A stretch of DNA of 64,000 nucleotides, taken from the NCBI RefSeq assembly GCF_000315015.1, contig NZ_BAEP01000080.1:1-64000 (forward strand). Direction: 5' to 3'. The notes beneath the pieces were generated by a model. The model ran no database searches. It was not told the DNA's origin and was given only the letters and a program-made list of their open reading frames with translations. The translations under genes and the position numbers were made by a program. Shown here one piece after another: positions 9,527-17,706 of the stretch (positions are counted from its first letter, which is position 1; each line of letters starts with the position of its first letter). The stretch comes from Paraglaciecola mesophila KMM 241 (GTDB taxonomy: Bacteria > Pseudomonadota > Gammaproteobacteria > Enterobacterales > Alteromonadaceae).

Positions 9527-10168
9527 TTAGTCCCGTATTAGCAGTTCATCTATCGCAATATAACTTCCTAATGAGAAAAGAAGTCCACCGCTTAGCCGGT
9601 TCTGCCATACTTCGAACGCGGGATGCTGGTTAAGCCACGAACCCAACTTACCAGCTAGCATTGCTACGCAAATGTCACACATAAAAGCGATAAGTGCATA
9701 CATGCCGCCTAATATGGCAAACTGCAAGATGACTGAGCCAGCATCGTGTTGAATAAATTGTGGTAAAAATGCGATGAAAAACAATGCGGTTTTAGGATTG
9801 GTCAATTCGACGATGATGCTTTGCATAAAAATGCGTGGAATAGTCATGATGGTTACTCTAGGTTTGCTTTCATCACTGTGCTTAGTGCTGAACAAATAAA
9901 CCCACCCTAGATAAAGCAAATAGGCAGCTCCAGCTAGTTTCAATAGCATAAATGCCAGTGGAAAATAGATAAAGATTGCCGCTAAGCCGAAAGCCGTTGC
10001 TAACACATAGACCAGTGAGCCTACTGCCATTCCGCCTGCAGCCGCAATACCTGCAACATGCCCTTGGCTAATGCTGCGCGCCATTATGTATAAATTAGAT
10101 GGCCCAGGAGAAAGGCTAAGTAATAACGCGGCAAGGGCAAAAGAGAGCAATATGTCCAAGGAGGGCAT
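9527..10168 (-). CDS. LysE/RhtB-family amino-acid exporter
   Basis: This is an inner-membrane exporter of the LysE superfamily, probably for amino acids or related metabolites; the substrate cannot be told from sequence. From the ATG at 10168 it is 213 residues with about six transmembrane segments. It carries the family signature LLSLSPGPSNLYIMARSISQG near the N-terminus. I chose 10168 because AAGGAATTC precedes it at good distance, while the longer reading frame (from 10222) would run into the terminator of the upstream gene. It is a single-gene unit. Confidence 0.87.
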   Translation of the reverse strand: MPSLDILLSFALAALLLSLSPGPSNLYIMARSISQGHVAGIAAAGGMAVGSLVYVLATAFGLAAIFIYFPLAFMLLKLAGAAYLLYLGWVYLFSTKHSDESKPRVTIMTIPRIFMQSIIVELTNPKTALFFIAFLPQFIQHDAGSVILQFAILGGMYALIAFMCDICVAMLAGKLGSWLNQHPAFEVWQNRLSGGLLFSLGSYIAIDELLIRD

Positions 10169-10206
10169 GACGAATTCCTTAAGTTGATACCATGTTCGGT
10201 ATAACG

Positions 10207-10231
10207 CAAAAAAGCCGCCCATTGGCGGCTT
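10207..10231 (-). terminator. Rho-independent terminator of the TIGR04211 gene
   Basis: On the minus strand the stem AGCCGCC / GGCGGCT with a 4-nt loop is followed directly by a run of Ts (TTTTTTGCG). It lies about 20 bp past the stop of the gene at 10250-10849. This is a textbook intrinsic terminator. Confidence 0.88.
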
Positions 10232-10249
10232 CCATTAGCTGACTACAAA

Positions 10250-10849
10250 TTACATCCAAGTATCACTTTTGCGTCGTTTCTTGGGTAAGTAGGCGACTAT
10301 GACCCCTAGAATTAAGCTGATAAGCGCCACAATACCGCCACGGGTAAACCACTGCATTTTTTCAGTTTGGTCGGCCGCATCCAATTTCTGACTAAAATCG
10401 GCGTTTTGCTGTTCCAACGTTTTAAGTTGTTTCGTCAGTCTGTCATTTTGCGACTGCAACTCAGAAAATTGCTGACGTAAACTGTCATTTTCATCTTGTT
10501 GAGCGTTATTGCTCTGTGTCGCATCGGCAAGTTGTTGCTGCAAGCCGGGGACTAGTTCACGTAAACTTTTTTGAGGACTAACAAATTCACCGTCGACCCA
10601 ACCTGTACGGTCTTTATCATCGACGATCTCTACATAATTACTGTCACTGTCTGTTTGTAACACGGTTACTTCAGAGCCCGCCACAACTGAGCCTAGAATA
10701 CGGTAGTTTCTACCTGGACCTGAATGTAAAAAAGTGAATAAATCGTCTGAAATATACTGGGTTTCGCCCTGAGATTGTTGAGCACTTGCCTGTATGGTAG
10801 GCAACAAAAATAAGGCGCAGGTAACACTGAACAAAAATCGCTTTAGCAT
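10250..10849 (-). CDS. TIGR04211 family SH3-domain membrane protein
   Basis: This 199-residue envelope protein has a signal peptide over about 1-23 (ending ASA), then a bacterial SH3-like domain at about 30-95 (SGPGRNYRILGSVVAGSEVTVLQ). A heptad-rich coiled coil follows at about 100-160, with a C-terminal transmembrane helix at 168-190 and a positively charged tail (KKRRKS). This order matches E. coli YgiM and the TIGR04211 family. It lies divergently next to the CYTH-domain gene, as ygiM and ygiF do in enterobacteria. The exact role is unknown. Confidence 0.85.
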   Translation of the reverse strand: MLKRFLFSVTCALFLLPTIQASAQQSQGETQYISDDLFTFLHSGPGRNYRILGSVVAGSEVTVLQTDSDSNYVEIVDDKDRTGWVDGEFVSPQKSLRELVPGLQQQLADATQSNNAQQDENDSLRQQFSELQSQNDRLTKQLKTLEQQNADFSQKLDAADQTEKMQWFTRGGIVALISLILGVIVAYLPKKRRKSDTWM

Positions 10850-10993
10850 AATAAATATATAGTCTCTGAATGTCTGGCTCGATCTTATGGCCTAGTTATA
10901 GGAAAGGCAATAGGTGAACCTGATTAGTCTTATACCTCTTCTTCGCCGTTGTACTGCATAAAAGGGAAAGGTAAGGTACTTTTTTAAAATTAA

Positions 10994-12481
10994 ATGACAG
11001 TCACTATGGACCTAGAAATTGAATTAAAGTTGCTTGCAACACCAAGCGCACAGCAAGATATTTTATCTTGGTTGACGCGAAGCCAACTAAATTACACGGT
11101 TTTAGCTAAGAAGCAACTGCGCAATGACTACTTTGAAACACCTCAGCGCACCTTGCGTAAGCTCGATATCGGCCTACGCATTCGGGGGCACAACGGTGAG
11201 TTTGAGCAAACGGTGAAAACCAAAGGGCGTGTCATCGCGGGTATGCATCAACGCCCTGAGTATAATGTCTCGCTGCCCAGTCCCGTTCTGCAATTAGCCT
11301 TGTTTGACGAGGATATTTGGCCACAGTCTATTGATGTGAATGTCTTGGAAAATGACCTTTATTTGATGTTTTCAACGGATTTTCTGCGCCACACGTATCT
11401 CATTACGCTTAGTAGCGGCACACACGTGGAATTAGTGTTCGACCAGGGGACTATTTCAGCGAATGGCAGAAGTGTTGCTATTTGTGAGATCGAACTCGAG
11501 CTTAAACGGGGCGAACCCAGTGAGCTTTTTGAACTGGCCCAGCAGCTTGTTGATATAACACCATTACGTGTAGGTCTGCACTCTAAAGCAGCTAGAGGCT
11601 ATCGCCTAGCGGACAACCTTGCAGAGCCAACTTATGCGCCAGCGCCTAATTTTAGTGCTTCATTAGAATACACACCTGTCCAACATGGGTTATCAATGCT
11701 CGAGCAAGCACTTGATGTGTGGCAGCAAGGAGAAGCTGCGTTTTATCAAAGCCAAAGTGTGAATGACTGGCGTAACATACGCGCAGGTATCATTCTGGCG
11801 CAGGAGATTTTAGGTATATACCAGCACGTGTTTGAGTCACAGGCCATAATTGCTGTCAGTGGCTCTGCTGCCACATTGACAACATCAGTTGTTCTAACGT
11901 TGCAGGGCAAGCTTGATGCTTTATCTATGCATTACCAAGACGCAGATTTGATGCTTGCTGCTATACATTTGCACCACAGCGATTTTCTAACGCAGCATAA
12001 GGCCCCTTATTATGCGCAGGTTAATCCTAAACTGGCCGAATTCAATAAAACTGCTAACGTGCTAACTACATTAAATTCTTTATTAGCGGATCCACAAGGT
12101 GTGCACGTGCAACTGTCGCTAGGAGCTCTGTGTTTAACTGCAATGAATGAGAATGCAACACGTGAAGGCTCACCTGCTCGTAAGGAGCATGCAGCCAAAG
12201 AAGTGACAATGCCGCAACTTATTCACGACACAATGAGCACGAAAGACATAGGATTGCCTTACAAGCGCAACAAACTTGCTACATGCCAGGTCATATGGGG
12301 AGGCTTAGGTGCAATAAATGAGTATGACGCGCAACTAGGGGATAGCAATCCCTGGAGCGTGCTGCGCAGTGAAGACGACAAAAGCATGCGTGATGCCCTA
12401 AAAATCTTACTCGAGCGTAACGTCTTATCAGTTGAGGCCAGAGAGAAAACAGAATTAATGGCATGGCGCGCTAATAATTAA
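10994..12481 (+). CDS. CYTH-domain inorganic triphosphatase (YgiF-like)
   Basis: This is a probable triphosphate tunnel metalloenzyme, hydrolysing inorganic triphosphate in E. coli YgiF. The 495-residue protein starts with the ExExK motif EIELKL (about residues 8-13). The CYTH strands follow, with NDYFETPQRTLRK and LRIRGHNGEFEQTVKTKGR (about 45-80) and EIELELKRG (about 170-178). The remaining 280 residues correspond to the CHAD position but are diverged. A second in-frame ATG four codons in (11006) is equally close to the motif. It is divergent from the SH3-domain gene. Confidence 0.83.
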   Translation: MTVTMDLEIELKLLATPSAQQDILSWLTRSQLNYTVLAKKQLRNDYFETPQRTLRKLDIGLRIRGHNGEFEQTVKTKGRVIAGMHQRPEYNVSLPSPVLQLALFDEDIWPQSIDVNVLENDLYLMFSTDFLRHTYLITLSSGTHVELVFDQGTISANGRSVAICEIELELKRGEPSELFELAQQLVDITPLRVGLHSKAARGYRLADNLAEPTYAPAPNFSASLEYTPVQHGLSMLEQALDVWQQGEAAFYQSQSVNDWRNIRAGIILAQEILGIYQHVFESQAIIAVSGSAATLTTSVVLTLQGKLDALSMHYQDADLMLAAIHLHHSDFLTQHKAPYYAQVNPKLAEFNKTANVLTTLNSLLADPQGVHVQLSLGALCLTAMNENATREGSPARKEHAAKEVTMPQLIHDTMSTKDIGLPYKRNKLATCQVIWGGLGAINEYDAQLGDSNPWSVLRSEDDKSMRDALKILLERNVLSVEAREKTELMAWRANN

Positions 12482-12629
12482 TCGATTTAAGTAATCGGTT
12501 TTTAGAACTTTAATCTTTTTTGAAGACTGTCATGCTAAATGCTTTATAGGCCTCGTGCACAAGCAAGATGTGAATGATTAAGATAATTACCTACGTACTG
12601 AGTGCGTTCAATAGCAAAGCGGAGATGAA

Positions 12630-14270
12630 ATGAAAGCGTCAGATTTATTTGTTAAAGCCCTAGAGGCAGAAGGTGTTGAGTATATTTTTGGTATCCCAGG
12701 TGAAGAAAACTTAGATTTGCTTGAATCGTTACGAGACTCAGACATTAAATTAATCTTAACCCGCCATGAGCAAGGCGCAGGTTTTATGGCGGCCACCTAT
12801 GGTCGTTTAACCGGAAAAGTGGGTGTTTGCCTGTCGACACTCGGCCCCGGAGCAACTAACTTGGTCACTCCCGGTGCATATGCGCAATTAGGAGCAATGC
12901 CCATGTTGATGATTACTGGCCAAAAACCGGTGAAGACCAGCAAACAGGGACGTTTTCAGGTCATTGATGTTGTGGACATGATGCGTTCGATTACTAAGTA
13001 CACCACACAGGTGGTTAGTGGCGATCGCATTCCATCTGTGGTGCGTGAAGCATTTCGTCTTGCTCACGAAGAACGCCCTGGTGCAACCCACATCGAATTA
13101 CCAGAAGATATTGCAGCAGAAACTACCCAAGCTCAGTTACTTAAACCTAGTATTTCTCGCCGCCCCATCGCCGAATACAAAGCGATTAATAAAGCTATTG
13201 AAATGATAGAGGGCGCACGCTCTCCATTATTACTCATTGGTGCGGCAGCAAACCGCAAACTCACTTCCAAAATGCTCAAAGAATTCGTTGAAAAAACCGG
13301 TATTCCTTATGTCACTACGCAAATGGGTAAAGGCGTATTAGATGAATCACATGAATTATTTATGGGTAATACTGCGCTTTCCTCTGGTGATTTTGTACAC
13401 CGAGTGATCGATAGTTCAGATTTAATCATTAACGTTGGCCACGATGTCGTCGAAAAACCGCCGTTCTTTATGAAGCACGGTGGCCGTGAAGTGATTCATA
13501 TTAACTTCGAGCCTGCGGCGGTTGATCCTGTGTATTTCCCGCAGTTAGAAGTAGTGGGTGATATTGCGAACAGTATTTGGCAAATAAAAGAGCAAATTCA
13601 GCAGCAAAGTAACTGGGAATTTAGCTTCTTTAAAAAAGTGCATCAGGCGTATCTCGATCACAAAGCCGAGAGTGAAAACGACGATCGTTTCCCTGTTTTA
13701 CCAGAACGATTCGTTAAAGACATCCGCGAAGCCATGCCACGTGATGGTATCGTTACTCTGGATAACGGCGTGTATAAAATCTGGTTTGCGCGCAACTATC
13801 CCGCAGCACTGACCAACACATTACTGCTTGATAACGCATTGGCCACAATGGGGGCAGGACTGCCCTCAGCGATGGCCGCGAAAATGGTTCATCCTGATAA
13901 ACCTGTGCTGACAGTTTGCGGTGACGGCGGATTTATGATGAACAGCCAAGAGTTAGAAACGGCTGTAAGGTTGAATTTGCACATAGTCGTCATCATTCTA
14001 AGAGATGATGCTTATGGCATGATCAAGTGGAAGCAAGCCAACATGCAGTTTGCTAATTACGGTTTGGATTATGGCAACCCTGATTTTGTGAAATATGCAG
14101 AAAGCTACGGTGCGAAAGGCTGGAGAGTAGAAGCGGCCGATCAAATATTACCGCTTGTGAAATCATGTTTAGCTGAGCCTGGCGTGCATGTCATTGATGT
14201 GCCCGTTGATTATAGCCTTAATGACCAAACGTTGAACGAAACTCTTCGTGAACGTAGTCAACAACTATAA
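12630..14270 (+). CDS. Acetolactate synthase large subunit (TPP-dependent, catabolic-like)
   Basis: This thiamine-diphosphate enzyme is expected to condense two pyruvates to acetolactate. The 546-residue protein has the activating Glu in TRHEQGAGFMA (about residue 47). The central FAD/NAD-like domain spans about 190-330, and the ThDP motif GDGGFMMNSQELETAVRLNL runs from about 430. No regulatory small-subunit gene follows. Lack of the small subunit and pairing with an aldehyde dehydrogenase suggest a catabolic AlsS-like role, or another ThDP carboligase using a related 2-oxo acid. AGCGGAGATGAA precedes the ATG. The next gene starts 10 bp after its stop. Confidence 0.85.
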   Translation: MKASDLFVKALEAEGVEYIFGIPGEENLDLLESLRDSDIKLILTRHEQGAGFMAATYGRLTGKVGVCLSTLGPGATNLVTPGAYAQLGAMPMLMITGQKPVKTSKQGRFQVIDVVDMMRSITKYTTQVVSGDRIPSVVREAFRLAHEERPGATHIELPEDIAAETTQAQLLKPSISRRPIAEYKAINKAIEMIEGARSPLLLIGAAANRKLTSKMLKEFVEKTGIPYVTTQMGKGVLDESHELFMGNTALSSGDFVHRVIDSSDLIINVGHDVVEKPPFFMKHGGREVIHINFEPAAVDPVYFPQLEVVGDIANSIWQIKEQIQQQSNWEFSFFKKVHQAYLDHKAESENDDRFPVLPERFVKDIREAMPRDGIVTLDNGVYKIWFARNYPAALTNTLLLDNALATMGAGLPSAMAAKMVHPDKPVLTVCGDGGFMMNSQELETAVRLNLHIVVIILRDDAYGMIKWKQANMQFANYGLDYGNPDFVKYAESYGAKGWRVEAADQILPLVKSCLAEPGVHVIDVPVDYSLNDQTLNETLRERSQQL

Positions 14271-14280
14271 GGAATACAGA

Positions 14281-15711
14281 ATGTTAGCGAAAGAATATCC
14301 CTATTATCTTGCGAGCAAAGCGGTGTTTGCCAATCGCGATCTGAAAATCACCAATAAGTACACGGGAGAGATAGCCACGTATGCTGCATTGGCTGATGCC
14401 GAGGTGATTGATAAGGCAATTGATGCCGCCGAGAAAGCTCAACCACTGCTAAACAAGATGGCACCTTATGAGCGTCAGGCTATTTTGAATCACTGCGTGA
14501 AACGTTTTGAAGAGCGCTTTGATGAACTGGCTCACGCCTTATGTATTGAAGCGGGTAAGCCAATTAAAGATGCCCGCGGCGAAGTGACTCGGTTAATCGA
14601 TACCTTTAGAATTGCCGCCGAAGAATCAGTGCGCATGAAAGGTGAAGTGCTTAATCTAGAAATCACCCCTCGAGCGAAAGGTTATCAAGGACAATATAAA
14701 CATGTGCCGATTGGTCCATGCTCGTTTATCTCGCCATTTAACTTTCCATTGAATTTAGCGGCACATAAAATAGCCCCTGCGCTAGCAGTAGGGTGTGCTT
14801 TCGTAATGAAACCAGCGAGCCGTACGCCTCTTGGGGCCATTATCATAGGTGAAATTTTAGCGGAAACGGATTTGCCAGAAGGCGCGTTTTCTATCTTACC
14901 TTGTAGCCGCGACGGCGCTGATTTGTTTACCACTGATGAGCGCTTTAAACTGCTCAGCTTTACCGGTTCACCTCAAGTGGGGTGGGAGTTAAAAGCTAAA
15001 GCCGGTAAAAAGCCCGTTATTTTGGAACTAGGGGGTAATGCTGCTTGTGTGGTCGATGAAGACACCGACCTCGACGATGCCATCGAGCGCATTATTTTTG
15101 GTGCCTATTATCAATCAGGCCAAAGCTGTATCAGCGTGCAACGAATATTGGTGCATGAAAAATTGTATAGCGAGTTTAAACAGCGCTATACGGAAAAAGT
15201 AGCTAATTTGGTTCACGGCGACCCTCTTGACGAAGATACCTTCATCGGGCCGATGATTTCTGAATCTGAAGCTGAGCGTTTAGATGATTGGATCCAAGAA
15301 GCGGTCAAAGGTGGCGCGACCGTATTGGCCGGCGGTAAACGCGATGGTGCTATGTTGCAAGCCACTTTGCTTGAAGGCGTGGCGCACGATGCAACGGTTA
15401 ATTCAGAGGAAGCATTTGGTCCTGTATCCATCATTAGTTCGTTCAGCGATTTTGATGAAGCATTAAAAGAAGTGAACAACAGCCAGTTTGGTTTACAAGC
15501 CGGTATCTTCACCCGTGACATCTACAAGGCACACAAAGCGTGGGATGAGTTAGATGTCGGCGGCGTGGTGATAGGTGATGTGCCAAGCTGGCGCGTGGAT
15601 AACATGCCCTATGGCGGCGTGAAAGAGTCAGGGCTAGGCCGGGAAGGTATTACCTATGCCATGGACGACATGACTGAAATACGTTTGATGGTGCTCAGAA
15701 CCCCTCAATAG
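14281..15711 (+). CDS. NAD(P)-dependent aldehyde dehydrogenase
   Basis: This oxidises an aldehyde to the acid, or to a thioester-derived product. The 476-residue protein starts at the ATG at 14281, which follows AAGGAATACAG 10 bp after the upstream stop. It shows the cofactor segment FISPFNFPLNLAAHKIAPAL (about 151-170). It also has the general base in LELGGN (about residue 250) and the catalytic Cys in YQSGQSCISVQR (about residue 284). The family is aldehyde dehydrogenase; the substrate is not readable. It forms a two-gene operon with the acetolactate-synthase-like gene and ends before a clear terminator. Confidence 0.9.
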   Translation: MLAKEYPYYLASKAVFANRDLKITNKYTGEIATYAALADAEVIDKAIDAAEKAQPLLNKMAPYERQAILNHCVKRFEERFDELAHALCIEAGKPIKDARGEVTRLIDTFRIAAEESVRMKGEVLNLEITPRAKGYQGQYKHVPIGPCSFISPFNFPLNLAAHKIAPALAVGCAFVMKPASRTPLGAIIIGEILAETDLPEGAFSILPCSRDGADLFTTDERFKLLSFTGSPQVGWELKAKAGKKPVILELGGNAACVVDEDTDLDDAIERIIFGAYYQSGQSCISVQRILVHEKLYSEFKQRYTEKVANLVHGDPLDEDTFIGPMISESEAERLDDWIQEAVKGGATVLAGGKRDGAMLQATLLEGVAHDATVNSEEAFGPVSIISSFSDFDEALKEVNNSQFGLQAGIFTRDIYKAHKAWDELDVGGVVIGDVPSWRVDNMPYGGVKESGLGREGITYAMDDMTEIRLMVLRTPQ

Positions 15712-15729
15712 TATTGATTACTTGCTACT

Positions 15730-15753
15730 AAAGGCGTCTTTCGACGCCTTTTT
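15730..15753. terminator. Bidirectional intrinsic terminator
   Basis: The perfect stem AAAGGCGTC / GACGCCTTT with a 4-nt loop is flanked by A residues on one side and TTTTTC on the other. It lies between the convergent aldehyde dehydrogenase and mutH genes and can serve both strands. Confidence 0.88.
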
Positions 15754-15783
15754 CGTACCTCAACGGTTTTTCTTAGAAGGTTC

Positions 15784-16470
15784 TTATGAGAAGTAGTCAT
15801 CTAAAATTTTATGGGTGAATTCTTTTCTTAAATAGAATCCTCTAGGGCGGGTTTGAATAATTTGGCCATTTTTACCTATAGCATCGGTTAATACACTGCC
15901 GTTCGCCGCTTTAGGGCGTAACTGCATATATTCACCATAGCGTGCGGTTACCTTTTCAATATCCCCCATGGCAATCATATCCATTATTTCCTCCCAATCT
16001 TGGCGTAAATACGCTTCTTGCTGACCTTGCAATGACCATAAAAACGGCGTTCCGATAGTGCGCTCGCTTGGGGGGATGTCGCGCCTGCCATCTATGGGGA
16101 CCCACAAGACCTTATTCAGTTTATTGCGCACGCTGCTGGTGGCCCAGTGAATACCTGCCACATCAACCAAATGCGCGTAACACACATAAGTGGTTTCAAG
16201 AGGATACCCGTTTACGTCAATGGGGATGGTTTTGAGTTCAACGCCGATATTGGCAAAATCTTGCTGGGCTTTTGAGCCCGCTTCAGCGCCAAGAGCCAGC
16301 TCAAGTAGTTGACCACTCCAGCCTTTTTCACGCTTAAAATCGTTAGGTACTCGAATATTCTCGCTCTGTGCTAACTCGCCTAGGGTCAGTCCTGCCAGAG
16401 CTTCAGCGCGATCAAGTAATTCGTCAATAGTACTTGGTGAGGCTTTCATTGGTGACGGAATGATAGACAA
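15784..16470 (-). CDS. mutH: DNA mismatch repair endonuclease MutH
   Basis: This nicks the unmethylated strand at hemimethylated GATC sites during methyl-directed mismatch repair. The 228-residue protein matches the MutH length. The catalytic pattern Asp-(x6)-Glu-x-Lys is visible in DFANIGVELKTIP at about residues 85-97. The C-terminal segment with QLRPKA and FYLRKEFT is also conserved. Presence of MutH implies Dam methylation in this lineage. It ends convergently with the aldehyde dehydrogenase gene; the lysoplasmalogenase-like gene is 1 bp upstream of it in the same direction. Confidence 0.96.
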   Translation of the reverse strand: MSIIPSPMKASPSTIDELLDRAEALAGLTLGELAQSENIRVPNDFKREKGWSGQLLELALGAEAGSKAQQDFANIGVELKTIPIDVNGYPLETTYVCYAHLVDVAGIHWATSSVRNKLNKVLWVPIDGRRDIPPSERTIGTPFLWSLQGQQEAYLRQDWEEIMDMIAMGDIEKVTARYGEYMQLRPKAANGSVLTDAIGKNGQIIQTRPRGFYLRKEFTHKILDDYFS

Positions 16471-16471
16471 A

Positions 16472-17113
16472 TTAGTCCCCCTTTGGCTCTTTTACTAATT
16501 GAATGCAGCCCGTGACGATAAAAAATTGCGCTGCATAATAGGTACTCATGACAAGTACGCTTTGCAAAGGTAACGGCGTGATAAAGGCATTAATGGCCAA
16601 TAAACTATCAGACACCAAAAACGATAATGCGCCTAAGCGTAATGCATATCCTTCAGTATTCGCTGCAAGAGCACTTATAAACATTACGCTTATGACAACA
16701 AAATAGCCTATTACCGGCAGCTGAAGCGAGCCAACCGCAGGCAGCAGCAAAAATAGCATGACCACTAAATACGCCGAAAATAAACTAACGGTGAGTAGAT
16801 TTAGACGGTTAAGGTTTCGCCAACCAAATAAGAATTTCGAGTATAAAATGTGTGCTAAGGCAAATGCACTAAGGCCAAGTATGAAACTGTGCTTGAGAGG
16901 CAAGGCGAGCAACATATCGCCCGCGGCGCTGGACAATACGCCCGCTATTATCCACCACCTTGTTGATAAACTTGCTCGTTTCCACACGATGACGCCCAGC
17001 AGCAATATGGGGGCAGCTTTATGTAGGAAGCTCCACGAATAGATCGTTGTTAGCGTACTTGTTATGTAGCTTAGGGCTAAGAGCCAGTAAATTGTTGTGA
17101 TTATTCTATGCAT
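16472..17113 (-). CDS. YhhN/TMEM86 family lysoplasmalogenase-like membrane protein
   Basis: This is an integral membrane protein of the YhhN family, whose characterised members hydrolyse the vinyl-ether bond of lysoplasmalogens. The bacterial substrate is uncertain. From the ATG at 17113 it has 213 residues and about eight transmembrane segments. Family motifs AAGDMLLALP (about 75-85) and LVSDSLLAINAF (about 180-190), each with a conserved acidic residue, are present. A TTG nine codons upstream (17140) is an alternative start. It ends 1 bp before mutH and diverges from rppH. Confidence 0.82.
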   Translation of the reverse strand: MHRIITTIYWLLALSYITSTLTTIYSWSFLHKAAPILLLGVIVWKRASLSTRWWIIAGVLSSAAGDMLLALPLKHSFILGLSAFALAHILYSKFLFGWRNLNRLNLLTVSLFSAYLVVMLFLLLPAVGSLQLPVIGYFVVISVMFISALAANTEGYALRLGALSFLVSDSLLAINAFITPLPLQSVLVMSTYYAAQFFIVTGCIQLVKEPKGD

Positions 17114-17172
17114 AGTCAGTAGTTTATGGAAGAATGCCAATCAATAAAAGAATTGAATTCTCGGGAGTCTAA

Positions 17173-17697
17173 GTGATTGATGCCGAAGGATTCCGCGCCA
17201 ACGTTGGCATAGTGATTTGCAATAGCTTAGGTCAGGTCTTTTGGGCCCGCCGCTATGGTCAACATTCTTGGCAGTTTCCGCAAGGCGGAATCGATGAAGG
17301 TGAAACTGCTGAACAAACCATGTACCGCGAACTTTATGAGGAAGTTGGCCTAAAACCAGAACATGTAAAAATATTAGCGGTAACCAAAAATTGGTTGCGA
17401 TACAAATTGCCAAAGCGCTTGATCCGTCAGGGCAGCGCACCTGTTTGCATTGGGCAAAAGCAAAAATGGTTTTTGTTGCAACTGACCTGCAAAGAGCAAG
17501 ACGTTGATTTGCTGCAATCTGGTCATCCAGAGTTTGATGACTGGCGCTGGGTCAGTTTTTGGTATCCGGTACGTAATGTAGTGTCTTTCAAACGTGAAGT
17601 GTACCGCAGAGCAATGAAAGAGTTTGCGCCTACGGCAATGGCACTGAGCAGTAAACCGGCCCAAGGCCAAAGAAGTAAACGTAGACGCAAAAACTAA
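17173..17697 (+). CDS. rppH: RNA pyrophosphohydrolase RppH
   Basis: This Nudix hydrolase removes pyrophosphate from the 5' end of mRNAs and so starts RNase E-dependent decay. The 174-residue protein begins with GTG at 17173 ([15 protein letters not shown], the family's usual beginning). It has the Nudix box [23 protein letters not shown] at about residues 38-60. The tail is basic (RSKRRRKN). It lies 9 bp upstream of ptsP, the conserved rppH-ptsP pair, and diverges from the YhhN gene; the mutH-rppH-ptsP neighbourhood is shared with E. coli. Confidence 0.96.
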   Translation: MIDAEGFRANVGIVICNSLGQVFWARRYGQHSWQFPQGGIDEGETAEQTMYRELYEEVGLKPEHVKILAVTKNWLRYKLPKRLIRQGSAPVCIGQKQKWFLLQLTCKEQDVDLLQSGHPEFDDWRWVSFWYPVRNVVSFKREVYRRAMKEFAPTAMALSSKPAQGQRSKRRRKN

Positions 17698-17706
17698 AGG
17701 GTTAAT

